From assembly GCA_964405435.1 (NCBI GenBank), contig CAYOOD010000004.1, positions 62,001-126,000 of the forward strand: a DNA stretch of 64,000 bases. Direction: 5' to 3'. A program made the translations under genes and the position numbers. Of this stretch, positions 32,817-41,256 are shown one piece after another (the stretch's first letter is position 1; every line of letters begins with the position of its first letter). Under the pieces are notes generated by a model. It was not told the origin of the DNA, made no database searches, and saw only the letters and a list, made by a program, of their open reading frames with translations. Source of the stretch: DVEG01 sp964405435 (GTDB lineage Bacteria; Cyanobacteriota; Cyanobacteriia; Cyanobacteriales; Oscillatoriaceae).

Positions 32817-32847
32817 AAACCCCATAACCCATCCAGGAAACCCAACT

Positions 32848-34485
32848 ATGGCGAGACTCGATTACTTTGCTCCTGGCGTATACGTCGAAGAAATCGACCG
32901 TGGCAGCCGCCCCATCGAAGGCGTGCAAACCAACATCGCCGGATTCATCGGCTTCACCGAAGACTTGCGCGGCGGAGCCGAACTTTACAAACCCATGTTA
33001 GTCACCAGTTGGAACCAATATTTAGAATACTTTGGCAAACAAGGTTCTGACGGATTCACCGACTTCGACGCCTACCTGCCCTTTGCCGTCAACGGCTGGT
33101 TTTTAAACGGAGGAGGTCGCTGTTGGATAACGAGCATCGGCACCCAACTCCCCGGCACGCCGCCCCCGCCCCCCGAACAAACCGGCCTGAAAATCAAAAC
33201 ATCCGGCAACCGCCCGTCTTTGCTATTTAGCTTGAAAGAAGAAGAAACAGAAAACGGACGAATTGATATCGCCATTCTCGAAGGCGAACCCAATCCCCCG
33301 CCCGAAGGTTCCGACGCACCCGCACCCGTTGCCGCAGAATTTTTCACCGTCGTTGTCAGTCGGGATGGAGAAGAGCTCGAACGCTACGAGCACCTGACAA
33401 TGAACCCAGACGTGCAGCCAGAGTTGGGAACCTATGCCGTCACCGCGCTGCAAGAATCACCATTTGTCGCCGTGCTGGACTTGTCGCAACACGGACAGCC
33501 CCTAGCCCGACGCCCGCTCAACGGGCGCTACGAACTCGCTCCCCCGCCTCCCGTGCCAAATGCAGAACGTCTAGCGCGAGACGTACAGGGGATTCGCGAC
33601 GATCGCACCGGCGTGCAAGGGCTATTTGAAATCGACGAAATCACGATGATGGCGTGTCCCGACTTGATGCGCGCCTACCAAGCCGAATTAATCGATTTAG
33701 ATCAAGCACACGGCATCATGGAATTGATGGTCAGCCTGTGCGAGAACTCGGCTCCCAATCCTCCGAACCGCATGGTCGTTCTCGATCCTCCGCCCGAATG
33801 CACCAAACCCCAGCAAGTCGTGCAGTGGTTGAGCGCCTTCAACCGCCGTTCTATGTTTGCTGCCCTCTATTACCCCTGGATAAAAGTTCCCAACCCGCGC
33901 AAAAATGGCAGACCGATTCAAGTTCCTCCCTGCGGTCACATGCTCGGTATTTGGTCGCGCAGCGACGAGACGCGCGGCGTTTACAAAGCCCCGGCAAACG
34001 AAACCCCGCGCGGCGTTATCGGTCTGGCGTATGATTGCAACTTCCGCGAGCAAGAATTGCTCAACCCATTGGGCATCAATTGCATCCGCACTTTTCCCAA
34101 TCGAGGCATCCGCGTTTGGGGCGCTCGCACCTTAGTCGAACCCGACAAAACCGAATGGCGTTACATCAGCGTCCGCCGCCTGATCAGCTATATCGAAAAA
34201 TCGATCGAATTAGGCACCCAATGGGTCGTATTCGAGCCAAATGACGAGGATTTGTGGGCTCGCGTCCGCCGTACCGTCAGCAATTTCCTAGAGCGTCTCT
34301 GGCGGGAAGGAGCGCTATTCGGCTCGTCCCCCGAACAGGCATTTTACGTCAAGTGCGACGGCGACCTGAATACACCCGACACCATGATTCTAGGTCGATT
34401 GTATGTAGAAGTCGGCGTTTGTCCGGTCCGTCCTGCGGAATTTGTCGTCTTCCGCATCAGCCAGTGGAACGGCCAACAAGAATAG
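32848..34485 (+). CDS. Contractile sheath protein
   Basis: 545 aa. The N-terminus (LDYFAPGVYVEEIDRGSRPI and GVQTNIAGFIGFTEDL) and C-terminus (YVKCDGDLNTPDTM; LYVEVGVCPVRPAEFVVFRI) are diagnostic of phage-tail sheath proteins. The extra surface domain (about residues 100-240) is specific to this subgroup. The protein polymerises around the inner tube and contracts to drive it through a membrane. Only one sheath gene is seen, whereas Photorhabdus-type systems carry up to three, so the sheath here is probably homopolymeric. It is followed after 27 bp by the main tube gene. Confidence 0.97.
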   Translation: MARLDYFAPGVYVEEIDRGSRPIEGVQTNIAGFIGFTEDLRGGAELYKPMLVTSWNQYLEYFGKQGSDGFTDFDAYLPFAVNGWFLNGGGRCWITSIGTQLPGTPPPPPEQTGLKIKTSGNRPSLLFSLKEEETENGRIDIAILEGEPNPPPEGSDAPAPVAAEFFTVVVSRDGEELERYEHLTMNPDVQPELGTYAVTALQESPFVAVLDLSQHGQPLARRPLNGRYELAPPPPVPNAERLARDVQGIRDDRTGVQGLFEIDEITMMACPDLMRAYQAELIDLDQAHGIMELMVSLCENSAPNPPNRMVVLDPPPECTKPQQVVQWLSAFNRRSMFAALYYPWIKVPNPRKNGRPIQVPPCGHMLGIWSRSDETRGVYKAPANETPRGVIGLAYDCNFREQELLNPLGINCIRTFPNRGIRVWGARTLVEPDKTEWRYISVRRLISYIEKSIELGTQWVVFEPNDEDLWARVRRTVSNFLERLWREGALFGSSPEQAFYVKCDGDLNTPDTMILGRLYVEVGVCPVRPAEFVVFRISQWNGQQE

Positions 34486-34512
34486 TGCAGTTTTTTAAGG
34501 AGTTCTCTTATT

Positions 34513-34986
34513 ATGCCATCAATCGTAGAAATCCTCGTCGGTTGCCGGTTTTACCTGGAGTGCGACGGACTTCAAGAAAAAATGATCCTCGAAGTCAATG
34601 GCTTGACTTCTGAGACGCCAGCCGCCGGCGGCGATAAAGTGCTCGGTTCCGGCAAGCAAGCGATCAACTTGCGTCAGGCAGCTCCGACGCGAGTTAAGTT
34701 TTCTCCCGTAACAGTAAAATATGTAGCCACCACCGATCTAGACTTTTGGAAGTGGTATGCCGACTGCAACAAAAATGAAGGCGGCAAGTCCGAATGGTCG
34801 CAAAATCGCAAAGCTTGTTCGGTGAGCGTCTACGACCAAGCTGGAGAGATGAAAGCGCGTTGGGAACTGCAAAATTGCTACCCGACCAAATATGAAGGGC
34901 CAAAATTAGAAGCCGGAGCCAATGACGTGGCGAGCGAAACGATCACCGTCGTTCACGAAGACCTCAAGCGCGTGCCACCCAGTTAA
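34513..34986 (+). CDS. Main inner-tube protein (gp19-like)
   Basis: 157 aa. Typical gp19/Hcp-like tube fold: EILVGCRFYLECDGLQEK at the start, MILEVNGL, a central VKYVATTDLDFWKWYADCN, the VSVYDQAGEMKARWELQNCYP element and a terminal ETITVVHEDLKR. Placement right after the sheath gene marks it as the probable main tube subunit, forming stacked hexameric rings inside the sheath. RBS TTAAGGAG lies ahead of the ATG. A hairpin repeat separates it from the next tube paralogue. Confidence 0.95.
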   Translation: MPSIVEILVGCRFYLECDGLQEKMILEVNGLTSETPAAGGDKVLGSGKQAINLRQAAPTRVKFSPVTVKYVATTDLDFWKWYADCNKNEGGKSEWSQNRKACSVSVYDQAGEMKARWELQNCYPTKYEGPKLEAGANDVASETITVVHEDLKRVPPS

Positions 34987-35094
34987 TTAACTCGTTCCCG
35001 GGCTCGGCCTGGTTAGAGACTTTTCGGGCGGACTTGCCGGCCAAACCCAGACCGAAAAATTTAACTCGTTTCCAGGCTCAGCCTGGGAACGAGG
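34987..35094. repeat. Palindromic repeat between tube genes (strong hairpin at 35065-35093)
   Basis: CTCGTTTCCAGGCT (35065-35078) pairs with AGCCTGGGAACGAG (35080-35093), a 14-bp stem with one G-U pair and a 1-nt loop. A degenerate partial copy (CTCGTTCCCGGGCTCGGCCT) stands at 34990-35009. The hairpin lacks a T-run, so it may stabilise or process mRNA and uncouple the levels of the two tube proteins. Confidence 0.7.
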
Positions 35095-35118
35095 AATGAG
35101 TTTTATGGAGCAGTTGAA

Positions 35119-35625
35119 ATGAGCAATCTAGTTCATCAATTTCCTGAAATTCTGACAACTTGCCGGTTTTACCTGGAACTGAAGCTCGACGGCAGTACCG
35201 AGCCCGTGGATGCCTATTTCATGGACTGCAAGGGATTCAAGCGCACTCAGGAAATCGTCGAAGTTTGCGAGGTGACGCCGCAAAAATGGGGTCAAGCCAC
35301 GCGCGGGCAAGTTGTCCGCACGAAAGTCCCCGGCAATGTGAAAATTAACAATATCATTCTGCGGCGGGGGCTGACATTTTCGATGACTCTGTGGCAGTGG
35401 GTTGAAGAAGTGCAGAAGGGAAATTGGCAGAAACAGCGCCGCGATGGTTCTCTGACGATTTACGATCAGTCGGGAAAAGCGCAAGCGCGGTTTCAATTTC
35501 AGCGAGCGTGGCCGGTTAATTACACGCTTTCGGATTTTAGCGCCAATAGCAATGATTTGGAAATCGAAGAAATGGAATTGGCTGTAGAAGAGTTGACGCG
35601 CGAAGATGTTGCAAACAGAATTTGA
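35119..35625 (+). CDS. Second inner-tube protein (gp19-like)
   Basis: 168 aa. Same fold as the preceding tube protein: PEILTTCRFYLELKLDGSTE, DCKGFKRTQEIVEV, VKINNIILRRGLTFSMTLW, LTIYDQSGKAQARFQFQRAW and DLEIEEMELAVEELTR. eCIS loci usually encode a bulk tube protein plus one or two tube-initiator paralogues that fit the baseplate; this and the left-arm paralogue are candidates for those. The stop overlaps the start of the 115-aa gene by 20 bp, implying coupled translation. Confidence 0.94.
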   Translation: MSNLVHQFPEILTTCRFYLELKLDGSTEPVDAYFMDCKGFKRTQEIVEVCEVTPQKWGQATRGQVVRTKVPGNVKINNIILRRGLTFSMTLWQWVEEVQKGNWQKQRRDGSLTIYDQSGKAQARFQFQRAWPVNYTLSDFSANSNDLEIEEMELAVEELTREDVANRI

Positions 35626-35953
35626 ATTTACCTTGCCGAAGGGATATTTAGATGCGGACGGCAACCTGCACCGCAAGGGCGTGATGCGCCTGTCGCGGGC
35701 GATGGATGAAATCGTGCCGATGCGCGATCCCCGCGTGAAATCCAATCCCGCCTACGCGACGGTGCTGATTTTGTCCCGCGTTATCGTCCGCTTGGGTGCT
35801 TTAGAGGAGGTGAATCCGGCGGTGGTGGAGGGGTTTTTTGCCTGCGATTTGAATTATTTGCAGAAGTTTTACAGGCAAATTAACGAGCTGGAGTCGGAAG
35901 TTAGCCCGCCGGAAGGGGAGAAGCGATCGCCTGATGTTGTGGCGGTGAGTTGA
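35606..35953 (+). CDS. Small tail-assembly-type protein
   Basis: 115 aa. It begins FEFTLPKGYLDADGNLHRKG and continues MRLSRAMDEIVPMRDPRV, AYATVLILSRVIVRLGAL, and DLNYLQKFYRQINEL. The pattern is that of small phage tail-assembly (chaperone-like) proteins found between tube and baseplate genes. It is a paralogue of the next gene product and lacks its zinc ribbon. It overlaps the tube gene by 20 bp in a different frame. Direct function in eCIS is unknown to me; an assembly chaperone role is inferred. Confidence 0.8.
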   Translation: MLQTEFEFTLPKGYLDADGNLHRKGVMRLSRAMDEIVPMRDPRVKSNPAYATVLILSRVIVRLGALEEVNPAVVEGFFACDLNYLQKFYRQINELESEVSPPEGEKRSPDVVAVS

Positions 35954-36087
35954 GAGAGTTTGGGAATAAACCGCAGAGTGCGCAAAGGGGGAGAGGGGGA
36001 GAAATGAATTGAACAGACAAATTTTTTCCCTTTGACAAAGCAGGGGAAGCTCCCGATCGCAAAGAGAAGAAAGGAAAAATAAGGGTT

Positions 36088-36468
36088 ATGAGTGGTGAAA
36101 TTTCGCTGGATACGGAGTTTGATTTTGTCCTTCCTAGGGGTTTAGTCGATCGCCGGGGGGAGGTACACCGCGAGGGGACGATGCGCCTCGCTACGGCATT
36201 TGATGAAATCTCGGTGCAAAAAGACCGGCGGGTTCAGAAAGATCCGGCTTATGGCGTGTTGGTGATGCTGTCTCGCACGATCGCCCGTTTGGGCACTTTA
36301 TCGGAAGTGCCGCCGGAACTATTGGAAAATCTTTTTACCCGCGATTTGGCTTATTTGCGCGAGTTTTACAATCGCATCAATCAGGAGGGCGACGCGGCGA
36401 TTCCGGTTCACTGTCCCCAGTGCAATAATGAGTTTCAAGTGGAGCTTTCTCTATCGGGGGAATTTTAG
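36088..36468 (+). CDS. Small tail-assembly-type protein with C-terminal zinc ribbon half
   Basis: 126 aa. Residues 1-105 parallel the 115-aa protein (FDFVLPRGLVDRRGEVHREG; MRLATAFDEISVQKDRRV; VLVMLSRTIARLGTL; DLAYLREFYNRINQ). The last 20 residues add HCPQCNNEFQVELSLSGEF, a CxxC knuckle that could bind zinc in a dimer. The pair probably arose by tandem duplication. The 134-bp gap before it carries an AACCGCAGAG-type dispersed repeat. Its stop codon overlaps the start region of the DUF6760 frame. Confidence 0.82.
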   Translation: MSGEISLDTEFDFVLPRGLVDRRGEVHREGTMRLATAFDEISVQKDRRVQKDPAYGVLVMLSRTIARLGTLSEVPPELLENLFTRDLAYLREFYNRINQEGDAAIPVHCPQCNNEFQVELSLSGEF

Positions 36469-36608
36469 GCTACCCCTCAGAGCAACTGCGCGAGGAGGTA
36501 GCCGCGATCGCGTTTCACTTCCACTGGCATTTAGAGGATATTTTGAAATTGGAACATGGAGATCGGCGTTACTGGCTGGCGGAAATCAGCAAGCTTTTAC
36601 AGCGGTAG
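36462..36608 (+). CDS. DUF6760-type small eCIS protein with non-standard start
   Basis: 48 residues read from ATT at 36462: LGYPSEQLREEVAAIAFHF, then HWHLEDILKLEHGDRRYW and LAEISKLLQR. This matches the short DUF6760 family that follows the tail-assembly genes in eCIS loci. There is no ATG, GTG or TTG in the frame between the preceding in-frame stop (36429-36431) and the conserved GYP motif; the place where homologues have Met is ATT. The frame overlaps the 126-aa gene stop in the -1 register, so the options are a rare ATT start with coupling, -1 frameshifting at GAATTTTAG, or loss of the start codon. Its body is fully conserved, which argues that it is still expressed. Confidence 0.7.
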   Translation: MLGYPSEQLREEVAAIAFHFHWHLEDILKLEHGDRRYWLAEISKLLQR

Positions 36609-36633
36609 AAGAGTAGTGACTGCTGTGACGGCT

Positions 36634-36666
36634 AGAAACCCGGCTTTTTGAAAAAGCCGGGTTTCT
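36634..36666. terminator. Perfect 16-bp hairpin between convergent genes
   Basis: AGAAACCCGGCTTTTT, one G, then its exact complement. The stem ends in A/T runs near the loop and lies between the convergent DUF6760 and DUF928 genes, so it can end transcription from both sides. The sequence is a well-known type of repeated hairpin in cyanobacterial genomes. Confidence 0.7.
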
Positions 36667-36697
36667 GAGGGTTTACAACTCAAATAGAACCGCTATA

Positions 36698-37510
36698 TTA
36701 CTGTTTCTGAGCGGTGCAGCACTGAACGAGGGGCGCGTCGGCAATGGTATCTAAGTTAACCGATTGTAACAATTCGTTCCAATCGGATACAAGTTTCGGA
36801 TCGTTGGGATTGAGATAGCGCAATTGAGCGAGAGAAGCTAGGGCGTCGTACCACAAATCTGCTCCAACATACAGGGCGGGCAATTCGCTCGGCGGCGCTG
36901 TTTCTGCGTTCGCCAATTCGGCAGGGAGCGCCACTCGTTCGACGACTCCCTGCACCGCCGGATTGCCGCTGCGCCCGCCGGTGGTGTCCTCCGAATCGCA
37001 AAATACTTCAACCGACCATTTATAAGTTTTTCCTATTTCTAATGAAGGCGCATCTGCCGGTACGGTAAAGCTGAGGATGCCGGGAGTGCCCGTCAAGGCA
37101 ACCGTTGTTTCATAAATGGGTTCGTCAGTGGTTTCGTTAATTTTTTCTAAGAGGAGAAAGTTGGCTTCCCGCGCGGATATTTCGGGAATGTAAACGAAGA
37201 ATGTCGGGCGAGGGGATACAGTTTTTGCCGGATATACTTTAATATTATTGCGATCGCCTGCTGTCTTGACAGGTTCATTGAGCGGCAGCAGCGGCATGAG
37301 GGCGATATCCTTGCCCTCGGGATTGCAACCGCCCCGGGCGGCTCCACCTCGGAGATTGCCGCTCGGTCTGATATTGGGTATTCTGAATCTCAGGGATAAT
37401 ACTTGGGTTCCCCTGGTTTCCCCGCCTTGTACGGGCTTGACAGATGCGATCGCGGGCAATGCCAGAGAGAACGCCAAAAAAAATACTGTCAGAGGTAAAG
37501 AAGACTTCAT
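36698..37510 (-). CDS. DUF928 secreted protein
   Basis: 270 aa from the ATG at 37510; the frame is open to 37576, but the shorter start gives a proper signal peptide (KSSLPLTVFFLAFSLALPAI). The mature part matches DUF928: LRFRIPNIRPSGNLRGGAAR, then LMPLLPLNEPVKTAGDRNNI, PTFFVYIPEISAREANFLL, GKTYKWSVEVFCDSED and WYDALASLAQLRYLNPND. The function of DUF928 is unknown. In cyanobacteria it often accompanies CHASE2 and CHAT genes, as here with the two CHASE2 genes divergent from it. It belongs to the block that splits the right eCIS arm. Confidence 0.85.
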   Translation of the reverse strand: MKSSLPLTVFFLAFSLALPAIASVKPVQGGETRGTQVLSLRFRIPNIRPSGNLRGGAARGGCNPEGKDIALMPLLPLNEPVKTAGDRNNIKVYPAKTVSPRPTFFVYIPEISAREANFLLLEKINETTDEPIYETTVALTGTPGILSFTVPADAPSLEIGKTYKWSVEVFCDSEDTTGGRSGNPAVQGVVERVALPAELANAETAPPSELPALYVGADLWYDALASLAQLRYLNPNDPKLVSDWNELLQSVNLDTIADAPLVQCCTAQKQ

Positions 37511-37835
37511 CCCCGTACTCCTTGAAACTTTTTCCTTTAAAATTGCAGCCCATTGCTCCCGCCAAACTCCTTCCATCTGGCGATCGGATCGCTCAATTTT
37601 TTCCTCTTCCTCATCCTAGGCAAAATTCGCCGAAAATTGACTCTACTAAAAGCTAATATTTCTGAAAGGGTTTTCAGGCATTATAAAAGTATACCCGTTC
37701 GCTGCCGAGCTGGAGAGTATCCCACTTTTTTACTGCGGGAGAGCTTATGTGCAGATAATCTGTCGGTTAGGCGCAAAGATTTATCCGCTTCTCTCTAGCC
37801 CTTACAGCCAAATATACTGAGGAGGCGACCTAAAT

Positions 37836-39176
37836 ATGATGTCTAGGTTGGGCTCGAAAATCCGCTCTATTTTGCCAAATTCGAGAGGCGTACCGCAGTC
37901 GGCATTCGCCTTTAGTCGAATAGTGATTATAACCAGCCTGGTAGTGACGGGCGCGATCGCGATCGCGCGGCAGGCGGGGATGCTGGAGGGAATGGAATTA
38001 GGGGTTTACGACTTGATGGTGCGATCGCGCCCTTCGGAAGGCGCAGACGATCGCCTGCTCGTGGTAGGCGTCAGCGAATCAGACATCCAGACGCGCAAAG
38101 AATACCCGATTGCCGACGGCACCCTCGCCCAGTTGCTCGAAAAAATCGCCCAGTACCAACCGCGAGCGATCGGTTTGGATATTTTAAGAGACGTACCGCA
38201 GGGAACGGGGCGCGAGGCTTTACTCGCCCAGCTACAGCAGCGAGAAAATATCATTGCCGCCTGCTTGCTCAGTTCGGCTGACGATCCCGGAGCCGCCGCG
38301 CCTGCCGGAATTCCAGAAGAACGCATTGGCTTTGCAAATTTGCCCCTCGATCCCGGCGGAACCCTGCGCCGCAGCCTTTTAGTTTCAACTCCGGCACCGC
38401 CGAAAGTACCCGCAGCCAGCCTGCATCCCTGCAACAACTCCGATCCCGAAAATCAAGTCACCTCCTTCGACTTGCAGCTAGCAATGCTTTACTTACAAGC
38501 AAGGGGAATCGAGCCGGAACTGACGCCAAATGGGGAAATCAAAATAGGCTCAACCACACTCCCTCGCCTAGACAAAACCGCTGGCAGCTATCAGACAGCA
38601 GACGCGAGCGATTACCAAATCATGCTCAATTATCGCTCCCACCGTGATGCAGCCCAACAAGTCTCGCTCACCGAGGTACTTGGCGATCGCGTCAACCCGG
38701 CATTAGTCAAAGACCGAATTGTTCTGATCGGCTATACAGCCCCTTTGGTTAAAGACGACTTTTTCACGCCCTACAGCGCCGGAGCGCGAGACAGTCAAAC
38801 CATGCCGGGAGTGGTGGTTCACGCTCAGAATGTCAGCCAAATTCTCAGTGCCGTTTTGAACAATCGCCCCCCGATCTGGTATTGGCCAGAATGGGCCGAA
38901 ATCCTGTGGATTGGCGCTTGGTCGTTAATCGGAGGAATCCTCGCTTGGCACGCCCGTCGCCTGTGGCTTTTTGGCGTAGGAATTGCAGCCGCGCTATTCG
39001 TTTTGTCCGCAATTTGCCACTTTCTATTTCTCCAGTCTGGATGGATACCCCTGCTGCCGCCAGCAATCGCATTAATTGCAACAGCAATCGCCGTGTTTTT
39101 CCTAAAACCCGCTCGTGCCACCCGCGAGACAAGCGAAACAGAAACCCCCCGCACTCCCTTAAACTTACCCCACTAA
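37836..39176 (+). CDS. CHASE2-domain membrane sensor, no output domain
   Basis: 446 aa. An N-terminal membrane helix (about residues 29-50) is followed by a CHASE2 extracytoplasmic sensor (ELGVYDLMVRSRPSEGADDR; LVVGVSESDIQTRKEYP; QPRAIGLDILRD; KDRIVLIGYTAPLVKDDFFTPY). Three closely spaced C-terminal membrane helices (about 358-425) follow, then a short tail. CHASE2 usually feeds a kinase or cyclase; none is attached here. It is a tandem duplicate of the next gene, 58 bp away. Role probably signal perception together with the neighbour; partner unknown. Confidence 0.9.
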   Translation: MMSRLGSKIRSILPNSRGVPQSAFAFSRIVIITSLVVTGAIAIARQAGMLEGMELGVYDLMVRSRPSEGADDRLLVVGVSESDIQTRKEYPIADGTLAQLLEKIAQYQPRAIGLDILRDVPQGTGREALLAQLQQRENIIAACLLSSADDPGAAAPAGIPEERIGFANLPLDPGGTLRRSLLVSTPAPPKVPAASLHPCNNSDPENQVTSFDLQLAMLYLQARGIEPELTPNGEIKIGSTTLPRLDKTAGSYQTADASDYQIMLNYRSHRDAAQQVSLTEVLGDRVNPALVKDRIVLIGYTAPLVKDDFFTPYSAGARDSQTMPGVVVHAQNVSQILSAVLNNRPPIWYWPEWAEILWIGAWSLIGGILAWHARRLWLFGVGIAAALFVLSAICHFLFLQSGWIPLLPPAIALIATAIAVFFLKPARATRETSETETPRTPLNLPH

Positions 39177-39233
39177 CTAAACTCCTCTTTCTACTCTGCG
39201 TTCTCTGTCCTTCTGCGGTTTATAAAATCCCTT

Positions 39234-41162
39234 ATGAAGCCTCCCAAAACAGTTTTAAATTTTAGCAAAACGGTGATTCTCACCAGTGCTGTAGTGACGG
39301 CATTGATAGTAGGAGCGCGGCAGGCGGGAATGTTGGAGGGAATGGAATTATCGGTTTACGATGCGATGACGCGATCGCGCCCTGATGAAGGCGCAGACGA
39401 TCGCCTGCTCGTGGTAGGCGTCACCGAAGCCGACATCCAGATGCGAAAAGAATATCCCCTCCACGACGGCACCCTCGCGCAATTATTGGAAAAATTGCAG
39501 CAGTACCAACCGCGAACGATCGGCATTGATATTATTAGAGATGTGCCGCAAGGAAACCCCAAAGGGCGAATCGCGCTAGAAAAGATTCTCAAAGAAAGCG
39601 ATCGCGCGATCGCCGTTTGCAAACTCAGTTCGGCAACCGATCCCGGCACCGCTGGCGCTCCCGGAGTTCCAGAAGAACGAATTGGCTTTGCCGATTTGCC
39701 CCTCGATCCCGGCGGAACGCTGCGCCGCAGTTTATTAGTTTCGACTCCCGCACCTTCCCAAATTCCCCTACCCGAACAACATCTCTGCAATTTTGCCTCG
39801 CCCGACAATCAAGTCGCCTCCCTGGATTTGCAGCTCGTACAGCTTTACTTGGAGCCGATGGGAATCGAGCCGGAACTGACGCCATCTGGAGAAATAAAAA
39901 TCGGTCAAGCTGTCTTAAAACGCTTGTCAGAAAATGCAGGCAGCTACCGCAATACTGACGCAGGCAATTACCAAATTATGCTCAATTACCGCTCTGCTCA
40001 GAATGCGGTAAAGCAGGTAACACTGACAGACGTTCTGGATGGAAAAATAGAACCAAATTGGGTAAAAGACCGAATCATCCTCATCGGCTATACAGCCCCC
40101 TTTGTCAAAGATGATTTTTTCACCCCTTACAGTGGAGGAGCGAGAGACAATCAAACCATGCCGGGAGTTGTCATTCACGCCCAGAATGTCAGTCAAATTC
40201 TCAGTGCAGTGCTTGACAATCGCCCCTTAATCTGGTACTGGTCAGAATGGGCAGAAATTGTGTGGATTGGCGGTTGGGCATTATTAGGAGGAATTCTGGG
40301 TTGGAGCGCCCGCCGCTTGTGGCTGTTTGCCCTATTAGTGGCAGCAGCGTTAGGAATATTGGGGGGAATTTGCTGGGTGTTGTTTCTCGGTGCCGGGTGG
40401 ATACCGCTGGTGCCGCCTGCATTGGGAGTCGCGATCGCAGCCGTTAGCGTTGTTTTCGTCAAATACGGCAAAGCGATCTATCAAGTCGTCAAAAAAGTTA
40501 TCATAGATATTCAAATTGACGAAGAAAAGAAACAGCGTGAATTAGCGGCGATTACAGAAAGCGAATCGTTTAGGGAATTGGAACAAAAGGCAGAAGCCTT
40601 GCGGACAAATCGCAAGCGCGAACGCAGCCGAGACAGGCGATCGCGAAAAGCTTTTCTCGATACCCCTCCCATTTCCCAACCCGCAGAAGAAGAGGATTAC
40701 TTCCAGCAGTTGCAAGCCAAAGGGCAAAGCCTGAAAAATTCCGATGAGGAGACATTCGACAATTCGCTAAATGGGGAGCGATCGCCAAACCTTGAACCAC
40801 CCGAAACAGAAGATTACTTCCAGCAGTTTAGAAAAAATGCCAAAACGATTTTAAATAGTGAAGATGCCTCAAATAATAGAGCGATCGCCTCTAACGAATC
40901 AGCCAACATAGAGGAAGCGACGCCTTCACCCAGCGCTGAAGAACCAGCCACCGAGGGAGATTACTTCGCTCAGTTGCAAAAAAGGGGAAAGCGACTGAGA
41001 AAAACAGCGGATGCTTCAGAAACTTCTGTAACTATTACTCCAATAGAAGTAGCAACCTCCTCACCCAACGCTGCTGAACCACCCGAAACAGAGGATTACT
41101 TAGAGCAATTGCAGCGAAGGGGAAAACGCCTGAGAAAGACGGCGGATAAATCCGAACGGTGA
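39234..41162 (+). CDS. CHASE2-domain membrane sensor with repeated cytoplasmic tail
   Basis: 642 aa. N-terminal helix, CHASE2 domain (ELSVYDAMTRSRPDEGADDR; DRIILIGYTAPFVKDDFFTP) and three C-terminal membrane helices (about 343-410) as in the preceding paralogue. The extra 230-residue cytoplasmic tail contains four spaced copies of a coiled motif: EDYFQQLQAKGQSLK, EDYFQQFRKNAKTIL, GDYFAQLQKRGKRLRKTAD and EDYLEQLQRRGKRLRKTAD. No kinase, cyclase or phosphatase is present; the repeats look like docking sites. A repeat of the inverted AACCGCAGAG family lies in the 58-bp gap before it. Confidence 0.9.
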   Translation: MKPPKTVLNFSKTVILTSAVVTALIVGARQAGMLEGMELSVYDAMTRSRPDEGADDRLLVVGVTEADIQMRKEYPLHDGTLAQLLEKLQQYQPRTIGIDIIRDVPQGNPKGRIALEKILKESDRAIAVCKLSSATDPGTAGAPGVPEERIGFADLPLDPGGTLRRSLLVSTPAPSQIPLPEQHLCNFASPDNQVASLDLQLVQLYLEPMGIEPELTPSGEIKIGQAVLKRLSENAGSYRNTDAGNYQIMLNYRSAQNAVKQVTLTDVLDGKIEPNWVKDRIILIGYTAPFVKDDFFTPYSGGARDNQTMPGVVIHAQNVSQILSAVLDNRPLIWYWSEWAEIVWIGGWALLGGILGWSARRLWLFALLVAAALGILGGICWVLFLGAGWIPLVPPALGVAIAAVSVVFVKYGKAIYQVVKKVIIDIQIDEEKKQRELAAITESESFRELEQKAEALRTNRKRERSRDRRSRKAFLDTPPISQPAEEEDYFQQLQAKGQSLKNSDEETFDNSLNGERSPNLEPPETEDYFQQFRKNAKTILNSEDASNNRAIASNESANIEEATPSPSAEEPATEGDYFAQLQKRGKRLRKTADASETSVTITPIEVATSSPNAAEPPETEDYLEQLQRRGKRLRKTADKSER

Positions 41163-41256
41163 AGCGCGGTTCATTCAAAAAAAACCATAACTCGACTTTC
41201 GTCGGATAGCCGGACGGAGAGGGTTTTGTTAGCTTGGCATCATACTCGGCCTTGGA

